Source: Sphaerisporangium melleum (lineage in GTDB: Bacteria > Actinomycetota > Actinomycetes > Streptosporangiales > Streptosporangiaceae). From it: DNA of 64,000 nucleotides. The position numbers were made by a program, and so were the translations under genes. Positions 34,897 through 41,636 of the stretch are shown here, in pieces (the stretch's first letter is position 1; each line of letters begins with the position of its first letter). Where the stretch lies: assembly GCF_014646695.1 (NCBI RefSeq), contig NZ_BMNT01000004.1:197127-261126 (forward strand), read 5' to 3'. The notes under the pieces are model-generated. The model was not told the DNA's origin, did no database searches, and saw only the letters and a program-made list of their open reading frames with translations.

Positions 34897-36050
34897 CTTC
34901 TCAGATGAACGAGGCCCTGCTCAGAAGCCTCACGCCGAGCGTGCTCGGGATCCTCGTCCGCCGCGGAGCCGACTTCGCGGCGGCCGAGGACGCGGTGCAG
35001 GACGCGCTGGTCAAGGCGATCAGCGTCTGGCCCGCCGACCCGCCGCGTGACCCGAAGGGCTGGCTGGTCACCGTGGCCTGGCACCGGTTCCTCGACGCGA
35101 CCCGGGCGGACGCCGCCCGCCGCCGGCGTGAGGACCTCCTCGACGAGGAGCCGGCGCCCGGGCCCGCGTCCGCGGTGGACGACACGCTCCAGCTCTACTT
35201 CCTGTGCGCCCACCCATCGCTGACGCCGTCGTCCGCGGTCGCGCTCACGCTGCGCGCCGTCGGCGGGCTGACCACCCGCCAGATCGCCCAGGCCTACCTG
35301 GTGCCCGAGGCGACCATGGCGCAGCGGATCAGCCGAGCCAAGCGCACGGTCTCCGGCGTGCGGCTCGACCGGCCGGGCGACATCGCGACCGTGCAGCGCG
35401 TCCTCTACCTCATCTTCAACGAGGGCTACTCCGGCGACGTGGACCTCGCCTCCGAGGCCATCCGGCTCACCCGGCAGCTCGCGGCCGCGATCGACCACCC
35501 CGAGGTGGCGGGACTACTCGCCCTCATGCTGCTCCACCACGCCCGGCGGGCCACCCGGACCGCGCCCGACGGCAGCCTGGTGCCGCTCGCCGCGCAGGAC
35601 CGCGGCCGGTGGGACACCGAGTCGATCGCCGAGGGCGTCGCGATCCTGCAGGCCGCCCTCGCCCGCGACCGGCTGGGCGAGTTCCAGGCCCAGGCCGCCA
35701 TCGCGGCGCTCCACGCTGACGCGCGCACCGCCGAGGAGACCGACTGGGTGCAGATCGTCGAGTGGTACGACGAACTCGTGCGCCTGACCGGCAGCCCGGT
35801 CGTCCGGCTCAACCGCGCGGTCGCGGTCGGCGAGGCGGACGGGCCGCGAGCCGGGCTCGCGGCGCTCGCGGCGGTGGACGACTCACTGCCCCGCCACACC
35901 GCGGTGGCGGCGTACCTGCACGAGCGCGACGGCGACCTGGCGACGGCGGCGCGGCTGTACGCCGAGGCGGCGCACAAGGCGCCCAACCTCGCCGAACGCG
36001 ACTATCTGACGCGCCAGGCCGCCGGCCTCAACGCCCGGGCCCGTCCGTAG
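34893..36050 (+). CDS. ECF42-type RNA polymerase sigma factor with C-terminal TPR-like extension
   Basis: The 385-residue protein has sigma region 2 at residues about 20-70 (DFAAAEDAVQDALVKAISVW, then KGWLVTVAWHRFLDATRAD). Region 4 is near 125-165 (LTTRQIAQAYLVPEATMAQR). An extension of about 200 helical residues follows, with the ECF42 hallmark LYLIFNEGYSGD near residue 175. The group has no ordinary anti-sigma factor; the extension is thought to control activity. GTG 34893 overlaps the DGPF stop; ATG 34905 is an alternative. The upstream TGTCGA box suggests autoregulation. Confidence 0.92.
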   Translation: MTSQMNEALLRSLTPSVLGILVRRGADFAAAEDAVQDALVKAISVWPADPPRDPKGWLVTVAWHRFLDATRADAARRRREDLLDEEPAPGPASAVDDTLQLYFLCAHPSLTPSSAVALTLRAVGGLTTRQIAQAYLVPEATMAQRISRAKRTVSGVRLDRPGDIATVQRVLYLIFNEGYSGDVDLASEAIRLTRQLAAAIDHPEVAGLLALMLLHHARRATRTAPDGSLVPLAAQDRGRWDTESIAEGVAILQAALARDRLGEFQAQAAIAALHADARTAEETDWVQIVEWYDELVRLTGSPVVRLNRAVAVGEADGPRAGLAALAAVDDSLPRHTAVAAYLHERDGDLATAARLYAEAAHKAPNLAERDYLTRQAAGLNARARP

Positions 36051-36120
36051 CGGGGTTGCCGGCACAGCCGCAAGAATCGCTGTCAGACCCGGCCCTGGCC
36101 CGCTCCATCTCCGCACGAGT

Positions 36121-36271
36121 AGATCATGGTCCTTACTGTCACCGACGCCCGTCCGTCAGACAAGCCACCTCGACGCAGTTGCTTCCCTTCCCTCCAGAAG
36201 CGCCTGCCGGCCAGGGTTGAGGCGGCGCCAGGTCGATCCAATTCGGCGAACATTTCGCGGGGTTCTGCCAT
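36121..36271 (-). pseudogene. DUF397 remnant with frameshift
   Basis: On the minus strand a frame reading SGGKGSNCVEVACLTDGR matches the core of DUF397. A plausible start and N-terminus (MAEPREMFAELDRPGAA) lie just upstream in a different frame. The C-terminal DSKD and EW motifs are missing. I read this as a DUF397 gene broken by at least one indel. The intact paralogues lie 3.4-3.9 kb to the left. Confidence 0.6.
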
Positions 36272-36281
36272 CTCATGGATC

Positions 36282-37190
36282 ATGAGACTTCGTACGGCTC
36301 TCGTGGCGCTTCTCCTGTCCGCCGCGACACTGACCGGGCAACCGGCGGCGGCCGCCACGCCGGTCACGATCGCGTACGCGCAACGGACGCAGACCTGGGA
36401 ACTGGTGCTGACCAACGGGGACGTGGTGGAGGTGCCGAACGCGCTCGCCGTGGCCCCCAAGGACGCGGTGAACGCCGGTTCGCGGGCACCGTTACTGGTC
36501 AGCGGGGACGGGCGGCATTTCTTCTATTTCCGGAAATCGGACGGGCGGTTCGTCGGACGGACGCTGAACGGCAAGGAGAAGGTGGTGCCGAGGCTCACCG
36601 TGTTCTCGCTCGACGAGGAGTGGCCGTACGTGTCGGACGACGGCAGCTACGTGGTCTCCGAGACCTCGGCTCCGGGCGTAGGGATCTTCGTCGACCTGCG
36701 GAAGGGCAAGGTGCTGCCGCCTCCCGAGCGGACGGACGCGTGGGGCTTCATGGGATTCAGTCCAGACAGCCAACGCCTGCTGCTGGGCGGGGAACAGGTG
36801 GTCGTGTTCGATCGAGGGTTACGCGCCCGGCTCCGGCTGAAGACGCGGCAGTCGCCGACGGCGCTGGCGAACGACCACGTCACGGCGGCGGTGCTCGTCG
36901 GCACGTGGCCCAAGTACCGCAAGCTGCGCTTGCTGAACCTGCGTACCGGCCGCGTCGGCGGCACGGTGACGGTGAGGTTGCCGGGTGGCCGATACATCGA
37001 CGACCTCCACTTCGACCAGGCGGGGCACCTGATCGTCCGCTCGAAGACCAAGACCGGTGTGGCGATCTACCGGGTCTCGAAGACGACCGGCGCGGTGACC
37101 ACACTTCGGACGATCACCAGGCCCGACGCCAAGATCTGGGTCCTCCCGGGAGACGGCACCTACGAGCCCTGGACGGAACGGAAGAAATAG
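36282..37190 (+). CDS. secreted protein, probable beta-propeller
   Basis: The 302-residue protein has a clear signal peptide (MRLRTALVALLLSAATLTG, cleavage likely after AAAA near residue 27). The mature part repeats short beta-rich blocks: LVSGDGRHFFYFRKSDGRFV, WPYVSDDGSYVVSETSAPG, FSPDSQRLLLGGEQVVVFD and LHFDQAGHLIVRSKTKTG. This looks like a WD40/TolB-type propeller. ATG 36282 was preferred because the signal peptide begins there. It overlaps no neighbour and converges on the SRPBCC gene. The function is unknown. Confidence 0.75.
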   Translation: MRLRTALVALLLSAATLTGQPAAAATPVTIAYAQRTQTWELVLTNGDVVEVPNALAVAPKDAVNAGSRAPLLVSGDGRHFFYFRKSDGRFVGRTLNGKEKVVPRLTVFSLDEEWPYVSDDGSYVVSETSAPGVGIFVDLRKGKVLPPPERTDAWGFMGFSPDSQRLLLGGEQVVVFDRGLRARLRLKTRQSPTALANDHVTAAVLVGTWPKYRKLRLLNLRTGRVGGTVTVRLPGGRYIDDLHFDQAGHLIVRSKTKTGVAIYRVSKTTGAVTTLRTITRPDAKIWVLPGDGTYEPWTERKK

Positions 37191-37506
37191 ATTCCCCGGC
37201 GATGAACGCGCCTGCGTCAGACCACGGCCCGACGACGGACCCGTGAACTGCGGCGCCGCGACCTCGGCCGGACTCCAGCCTCACCACCCGCTACGGACCG
37301 CCTCGCCGGTGCCGGGCCGCGGGTGCTCACCAGAGTCGCCGGCCGTAGGTGGCGTCGGCTTACATCGCAGACGCAGAGCTGAAAAGTTCGCCCAGATCGC
37401 TCGCGGAGCAGTGGCGATACGCAGGGCGTACGCCGACCGGCCTGGCTCAGTCCCGGAAGTGACCACCGTCCACCGGGTGCCGGAGACCGGCCCTCTCGTG
37501 GCGCGG
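37191..37506. other. gap between convergent genes
   Basis: These 316 bases hold no recognisable gene, tRNA or clear terminator. An 80-codon minus-strand frame is open but has no domain-like sequence. Confidence 0.35.
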
Positions 37507-37929
37507 TCAGGTGGTCTCGGCACGGTGTTTGAGGCCGGTGGCCTCCATTTCCAGGTAGCGGCGGGTCAGCGAGCCGGTGAGCAGGCCGATCAACGGGGCG
37601 AGCGGGCCCCGATGGCCGATGGTGAGCAGGCACTCGACCGTGCCGTTCGGGCGTGCGGTGAGGCGATGCCCGCCGATGGTGGTGACCCCAGGATTGCGGG
37701 CGGCCCAGTCGAACGAGACTCCCGGCTCGATCTCGGTCACCGTCCAGACGGCCGGGCGCAGCTTCGGCTGCTCGACCCGGGCCTGGCTGCCGAGGGCGAA
37801 CGGGCCTTCGTCCAGGCGGCGGACGGAGGTCACCGAGGGCGTCCACTCCGGCCAGCGTTCGACGTCCGTGAGTATCGACCAGACCTTCTCCACGTCCGCC
37901 CGGATGATGACCGAGGTCGCATAGAACAC
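37507..37929 (-). CDS. SRPBCC (polyketide cyclase/START-like) protein
   Basis: The 140-residue protein opens with SVIIRADVEKVWSILTDVERWPEWTP, the usual start of the SRPBCC fold. It continues with WTVTEIEPGVSFDWAARNPG and a C-terminal helix (GLLTGSLTRRYLEMEATGLK). The fold binds hydrophobic ligands. GTG 37929 has GGAGGCGGG upstream. It is monocistronic. The ligand is unknown. Confidence 0.85.
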   Translation of the reverse strand: MFYATSVIIRADVEKVWSILTDVERWPEWTPSVTSVRRLDEGPFALGSQARVEQPKLRPAVWTVTEIEPGVSFDWAARNPGVTTIGGHRLTARPNGTVECLLTIGHRGPLAPLIGLLTGSLTRRYLEMEATGLKHRAETT

Positions 37930-38058
37930 GAGTCACCCGCCTCCATCCCTGCCCACCGCCCGCCAACGCAGTACACCAGGTATCACCAGGACACCCACGC
38001 CGTCCAGCGCGGGAGGCGTAAGCCCGGGATGCCGCCGAAGACGAACAGAGGAGTGACC

Positions 38059-38109
38059 ATGGCATTCGGCCCTCGACGTCACAAGCATCGGGCATGCTGC
38101 CGGACATGA
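38059..38109 (+). CDS. possible 16-residue leader peptide upstream of the RHH gene
   Basis: GAGGAG is followed by ATG 38059 and a 16-codon frame (MAFGPRRHKHRACCRT). Its TGA overlaps the ATG of the ribbon-helix-helix gene (ATGA). The good ribosome site and exact overlap suggest the RHH protein is made by translational coupling. It may simply be a coupling device. There is no evidence that the peptide itself acts. Confidence 0.35.
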   Translation: MAFGPRRHKHRACCRT

Positions 38110-38348
38110 AGCGTACGACCGTCGAACTCTCCGACGATCTCGATGCCCGGGTACGCCACGAGGCGGAGCGCCGGGGAATGACGGTTTCCGCGTGGACCCG
38201 TGAGGCCATCGAAGCCCATCTCTCCGACCAGGGGCGTCGGCGGTGCCTCACTATCGGAGCCGGCCAAAGCGGCGAAGATGCTGTTGCGGCGCGGATCCAC
38301 GACATGCTCGGTCGGGAGTGGTCCGATCGAAGCCAGAAGGCACCGTGA
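38106..38348 (+). CDS. ribbon-helix-helix (CopG/Arc-type) DNA-binding protein
   Basis: The 80-residue protein begins MKRTTVELSDDLDARVRHEA, then RRGMTVSAWTREAIEAHL, the standard ribbon-helix-helix. Such proteins are often antitoxins, but no toxin gene (PIN, RelE, MazF) follows. The next gene is cysN on the other strand. The C-terminal 30 residues are unlike any partner-binding segment I know. Possibly an orphan antitoxin or a solitary regulator. An ATG at 38094 is also in frame. Confidence 0.8.
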   Translation: MKRTTVELSDDLDARVRHEAERRGMTVSAWTREAIEAHLSDQGRRRCLTIGAGQSGEDAVAARIHDMLGREWSDRSQKAP

Positions 38349-38373
38349 ACGCTCTGGATGCTCGGTGCCCCGG

Positions 38374-38402
38374 TTGGGCCCGCCGTCCTGGGGCGGGCCC
38401 AA
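38374..38402. terminator. strong bidirectional terminator hairpin
   Basis: TTGGGCCCGCC-GTCCTGG-GGCGGGCCCAA is a perfect 11-bp stem with a 7-base loop, between the convergent RHH and cysN genes. It is the best terminator-like structure in the window. The A/T ends give a short U-run in each direction. Confidence 0.75.
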
Positions 38403-38408
38403 GGGGTG

Positions 38409-39671
38409 TCAGCGGGCGTCGACGATCATGCCGGCGCCTACGGTGCCGTTGGTGGCCTCGTCGATGAGGATGAAGCCGCCGGTCATGCGGTTCCGGGCAT
38501 AGTCGTCCACGAACAGCGGCTGGGTGACCCGCAGCGACACCCGGCCGATCTCGTTCAGGCCGAGCGACCCGGCGGACTCGTCGCGGTGCAGGGTGTTGAC
38601 GTCCAGCCGGTAGTGCAGGTCACGGACGAGGGCGCGGGCCGTGCGGGTGGTGTGCTTGATGACCAGCTTGGACCGCGGGCCGAGCTTGACGCCGTCGGTC
38701 ATCCAGCAGACCATCGCCTCGAGCTCCTGGGCGACCTGCGGCTGGTTGTTCGGCCGGCAGATCAGGTCACCGCGCGAGATGTCGATGTCGTCCTCCAGGC
38801 GGAGGGTGACGGACATGGGCGGGAACGCCTGCTCGACCGGGCCGTCGAAGGTGTCGATCGCCGCGATGCGGGTGGTGAGGCCCGAGGGCAGGTGCAGCAC
38901 CTCGTCGCCGGGCTTGAGGATGCCGCCCGCGACCTGGCCCGCGTACCCGCGGTAGTCGTGGAAGGCCGGGTCGGTGGCGCGCTGGGGACGGATGACGTAC
39001 TGCACGGGGAAGCGCACGTCGACCAGGTTGCGGTCGGAGGCGATGTGCAGGTGCTCCAGGTGGTGCAGCAGCGATGTGCCCTGGTACCACGGCATGTTCT
39101 CCGAGCGGGTCACGACGTTGTCGCCGTGCAGCGCGGAGATCGGGATGAACGTGAGGTCGGCGATGTTCAGCTTGGCCGCGAAGGACGTGAACTCCTCGCG
39201 GATCTCGTCAAAGCGTTCCTTGTCGTAGTCGACGAGGTCCATCTTGTTGACCGCCAGCACCAGGTGCGGCACTCGCAGCAGCGAGGTCAGGAAGGCGTGG
39301 CGTCGTGACTGCTCGACGACGCCCTTGCGCGCGTCGATCAGCACGATGGCCAGGTCGGCGGTGGAGGCGCCGGTCACCATGTTCCGGGTGTACTGGATGT
39401 GCCCGGGGGTGTCGGCGATGATGAACTTGCGCTTGGGCGTGGCGAAGTAGCGGTAGGCCACGTCGATGGTGATGCCCTGCTCGCGTTCGGCGCGCAGGCC
39501 GTCGGTGAGCAGCGACAGGTCGGTGTACTCGGTGCCGCGGTCGCGGCTGGTGCGCTCGACGGCCTCGAGTTGGTCCTCGAAGATGGCCTTGGAGTCGAAG
39601 AGCAGGCGCCCGATCAGGGTGGACTTGCCGTCGTCCACCGAACCAGCCGTGGCGAAACGCAGGATGTCCAT
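38409..39671 (-). CDS. cysN: sulfate adenylyltransferase GTPase subunit CysN
   Basis: CysN is the GTPase partner of CysD; together they make APS from sulfate and ATP. The 420-residue protein has G1 GSVDDGKSTLIG at residues 10-21, the switch sequence EREQGITIDVAYRYF, G3 ADTPGH near 84, G4 NKMD near 140 and G5 SALHGD. Beta-barrel domains follow. It ends without a fused APS kinase domain, which is encoded separately at 3612-4871. ATG 39671 shares a base with the stop of the 37-residue ORF. It is last in the wbaP-cysQ-cysD-cysN operon. Confidence 0.97.
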   Translation of the reverse strand: MDILRFATAGSVDDGKSTLIGRLLFDSKAIFEDQLEAVERTSRDRGTEYTDLSLLTDGLRAEREQGITIDVAYRYFATPKRKFIIADTPGHIQYTRNMVTGASTADLAIVLIDARKGVVEQSRRHAFLTSLLRVPHLVLAVNKMDLVDYDKERFDEIREEFTSFAAKLNIADLTFIPISALHGDNVVTRSENMPWYQGTSLLHHLEHLHIASDRNLVDVRFPVQYVIRPQRATDPAFHDYRGYAGQVAGGILKPGDEVLHLPSGLTTRIAAIDTFDGPVEQAFPPMSVTLRLEDDIDISRGDLICRPNNQPQVAQELEAMVCWMTDGVKLGPRSKLVIKHTTRTARALVRDLHYRLDVNTLHRDESAGSLGLNEIGRVSLRVTQPLFVDDYARNRMTGGFILIDEATNGTVGAGMIVDAR

Positions 39672-39784
39672 CAGAACTGCTCTCCATCGGTAGTGCGGCC
39701 GACGTGGCGCCGGGCGGAAGGGCGCGCGGACCACGAGGACAGGGGAGGAACTGCGGCGGGGGCGGGAAGGAGCGACTTGGTCAT
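39671..39784 (-). CDS. 37-residue bridging ORF between cysD and cysN
   Basis: The frame runs from ATG 39784, which shares a base with the cysD stop (TGATG), to a TGA that shares a base with the cysN ATG (TGATG). It begins MTKSLLPAPAAVPPLSSW and ends GEQF. It fills the whole gap with no spare base. Such exact coupling at both ends is unlikely by chance and suggests it is translated, at least to carry ribosomes from cysD to cysN. No domain, cysteine or membrane segment is visible. Confidence 0.55.
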   Translation of the reverse strand: MTKSLLPAPAAVPPLSSWSARPSARRHVGRTTDGEQF

Positions 39785-40698
39785 CAGAAGTAGCCCTCCT
39801 TCTTGCGGTCCTCCATGGCGGCCTCGGAGGTGCGGTCGTCGGCGCGCGTCGCGCCCCGCTCGGTGATGCGGGTGGCGGCGATCTCGGCGATGATCTCTTC
39901 GACGGTGGCGGCGGTGGACTCCACGGCGCCGGTGCAGGTCATGTCGCCGACGGTGCGGTAACGGACGACGGTCTCGTAGACCGGCTCGTCGTCGCCGCGG
40001 TTGACCACCTCGGCGTCGGCGAGCAGCATGCCGTCGCGTTCGAACACGCTGCGGGTGTGCGCGTAGTAGATCGACGGGATCTCGATGCCCTCGCGACGGA
40101 TGTAGTCCCAGATGTCGAGCTCTGTCCAGTTGGACAGGGGGAAGACCCGGATGTGCTCGCCCTTGCGGATGCGGGCGTTGTAGAGGTTCCACAGCTCGGG
40201 GCGCTGGTTCTTCGGGTCCCACTGGCCGAAGTCGTCACGGAAGGAGAACACGCGCTCCTTTGCGCGGGCCTTCTCTTCGTCGCGGCGGGCGCCGCCGAAC
40301 ACGGCGTCGAACTCGTGCTCCTCGATGGCGTCGAGCAGCGTCGTGGTCTGCAGGCGGTTGCGGCTGGCCCGGCGGCCGGTCTCCTCGGCCACCCGGCCGG
40401 CGTCGATCGACGCCTGCACGGACGCGACGACGAGGCGGGCGTTCAGCTCGGCCACCCGCCGGTCGCGGAACTCGATGACCTCGGGGAAGTTGTGCCCGGT
40501 GTCGACGTGCATCAGCGGGAAGGGGATCGGCGCGGGCCAGAACGCCTTCTCGGCGATGCGCAGCATGACGATGGAGTCTTTGCCGCCGGAGAACAGCAGG
40601 CACGGACGCTCGAACTCGGCCGCGACCTCACGCATGATGTGAATGGCCTCGGCTTCCAGCACATCGAGCTGCGATGTCGTGTAATCGCTCTGGAGCAT
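39784..40698 (-). CDS. cysD: sulfate adenylyltransferase subunit CysD
   Basis: CysD is the catalytic ATP-sulfurylase subunit. The 304-residue protein has the PP-loop LLFSGGKDSIVMLRIAEKAF near residues 34-53 and LMHVDTGHNFPEVIEFRD near 63. GGARRDEEKARAKERVFSFR is near residue 135 and FPLSNWTELDIWDYI near 189. Length and motifs match the family. GGAGG lies 8 bases before ATG 40698. It is 23 bases after cysQ and coupled to the 37-residue ORF. cysH and cysI are not present, which separates this operon from normal assimilation clusters. Confidence 0.97.
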   Translation of the reverse strand: MLQSDYTTSQLDVLEAEAIHIMREVAAEFERPCLLFSGGKDSIVMLRIAEKAFWPAPIPFPLMHVDTGHNFPEVIEFRDRRVAELNARLVVASVQASIDAGRVAEETGRRASRNRLQTTTLLDAIEEHEFDAVFGGARRDEEKARAKERVFSFRDDFGQWDPKNQRPELWNLYNARIRKGEHIRVFPLSNWTELDIWDYIRREGIEIPSIYYAHTRSVFERDGMLLADAEVVNRGDDEPVYETVVRYRTVGDMTCTGAVESTAATVEEIIAEIAATRITERGATRADDRTSEAAMEDRKKEGYF

Positions 40699-40721
40699 CT
40701 GCTCTTCCTCCGGGGTGGGCC

Positions 40722-41594
40722 CTAACGGTGCACGTCGCGGATGCCGGCGAGCAACGTTGGCGCCAGATCCGGTAGGGAGACCAGGATATCGGGCAGCGAG
40801 GGGTTCTCCTGGTTGTAGGTCAGCGGGGAGCCGTCGATGCGGCTCGCGAACGCCCCTGCGGCCAGCGCCACGGCTACGGGTGCGGCGGAGTCCCATTCGT
40901 ACTGCCCGCCGCCGTGGACGTACGCCTCGACCTCGCCGGTGACCACCGCGGCGATCTTCGCGCCCGCCGAGCCCATCGGGACCAGCTCGGCCCCGACCAG
41001 GCCGGCGAGCTTCTGGACGAACTCGGGGGGGCGGGTGCGGCTGACCGCGATGCGGATGGGGCCCTCGCGCCGGGCGGGCAGTGCCGGGGGCGCGGCGGTG
41101 GACAGGGTGATGCCCTGGGCGGGCAGCGCCACGGCGCCGGCGATGAGCGTGCCCGAGCCGCGCGGCGGGCTGATGACCGAGCCGGAGCCGGCCGATGCCG
41201 CCCCGGTGGCCTCAGCCGACGGTCCGACGGCGGCCGGGCCGTCGGCCGGCTGGACGGGGGTGCGATGCCACAGGGCCACGTGGACGGCCCAGTCGGCGCG
41301 GCCCTGCTCACCGAACTCGCGGGTGCCGTCCAGCGGGTCGATGATCCAGACGCGCTCGGCGACCTGGCGGCGCGGGTCGAGGCGCTCCTCGCGCGTCCCC
41401 TCCTCCGACAGGATGACGTCGTCCGGCCGCAGCCGGGACAGCGACTCGATCAGGAAGGCGTGCGACTCGTTGTCGCCCGCGTGCCGCAACGCCGCGGGGT
41501 CGTCGTGTCCGTCGCGGGATCGGAGGGCGAGCAGCCTCTCACCGGCCTCGGCGGCGAGATCTCTCGCGAGCGCGTGGTCGTCGCGTATCGTCAC
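40722..41594 (-). CDS. cysQ: 3'(2'),5'-bisphosphate nucleotidase CysQ
   Basis: CysQ hydrolyses PAP, the by-product of PAPS-dependent sulfotransfer, to AMP. The 290-residue protein has the metal-binding motif VWIIDPLDGTREFGE near residue 83, the preceding acidic pair SEEGTREER near 65, and YEWDSAAPVAVALAAG near 235. An insert of about 30 residues rich in Gly/Ala/Ser (near residues 118-150) is unusual. GTG 41594 has AGAAAGGG upstream. The gene lies between the priming transferase and cysD. PAP inhibits sulfotransferases, so its place here supports a sulfation system. Confidence 0.94.
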   Translation of the reverse strand: MTIRDDHALARDLAAEAGERLLALRSRDGHDDPAALRHAGDNESHAFLIESLSRLRPDDVILSEEGTREERLDPRRQVAERVWIIDPLDGTREFGEQGRADWAVHVALWHRTPVQPADGPAAVGPSAEATGAASAGSGSVISPPRGSGTLIAGAVALPAQGITLSTAAPPALPARREGPIRIAVSRTRPPEFVQKLAGLVGAELVPMGSAGAKIAAVVTGEVEAYVHGGGQYEWDSAAPVAVALAAGAFASRIDGSPLTYNQENPSLPDILVSLPDLAPTLLAGIRDVHR

Positions 41595-41636
41595 GATGCC
41601 CTTTCTGGTGCGCACTCGGTAATGCCTCACCTCGGG

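Noticed and set aside
38106-38348. Type II toxin-antitoxin module
   Set aside because: Only a ribbon-helix-helix gene is present. No PIN, RelE, MazF or other toxin frame is adjacent.
17571-38408. Integrated prophage, ICE or transposon carrying the accessory genes
   Set aside because: No integrase, transposase, terminal repeats, relaxase or phage structural gene was found. The only tRNA gene is far away at 49362.
38409-40698. Standard sulfate-assimilation cluster
   Set aside because: cysH, cysI and transport genes are absent. cysDN is in an operon with a polysaccharide priming enzyme and cysQ, and sulfotransferases are present.
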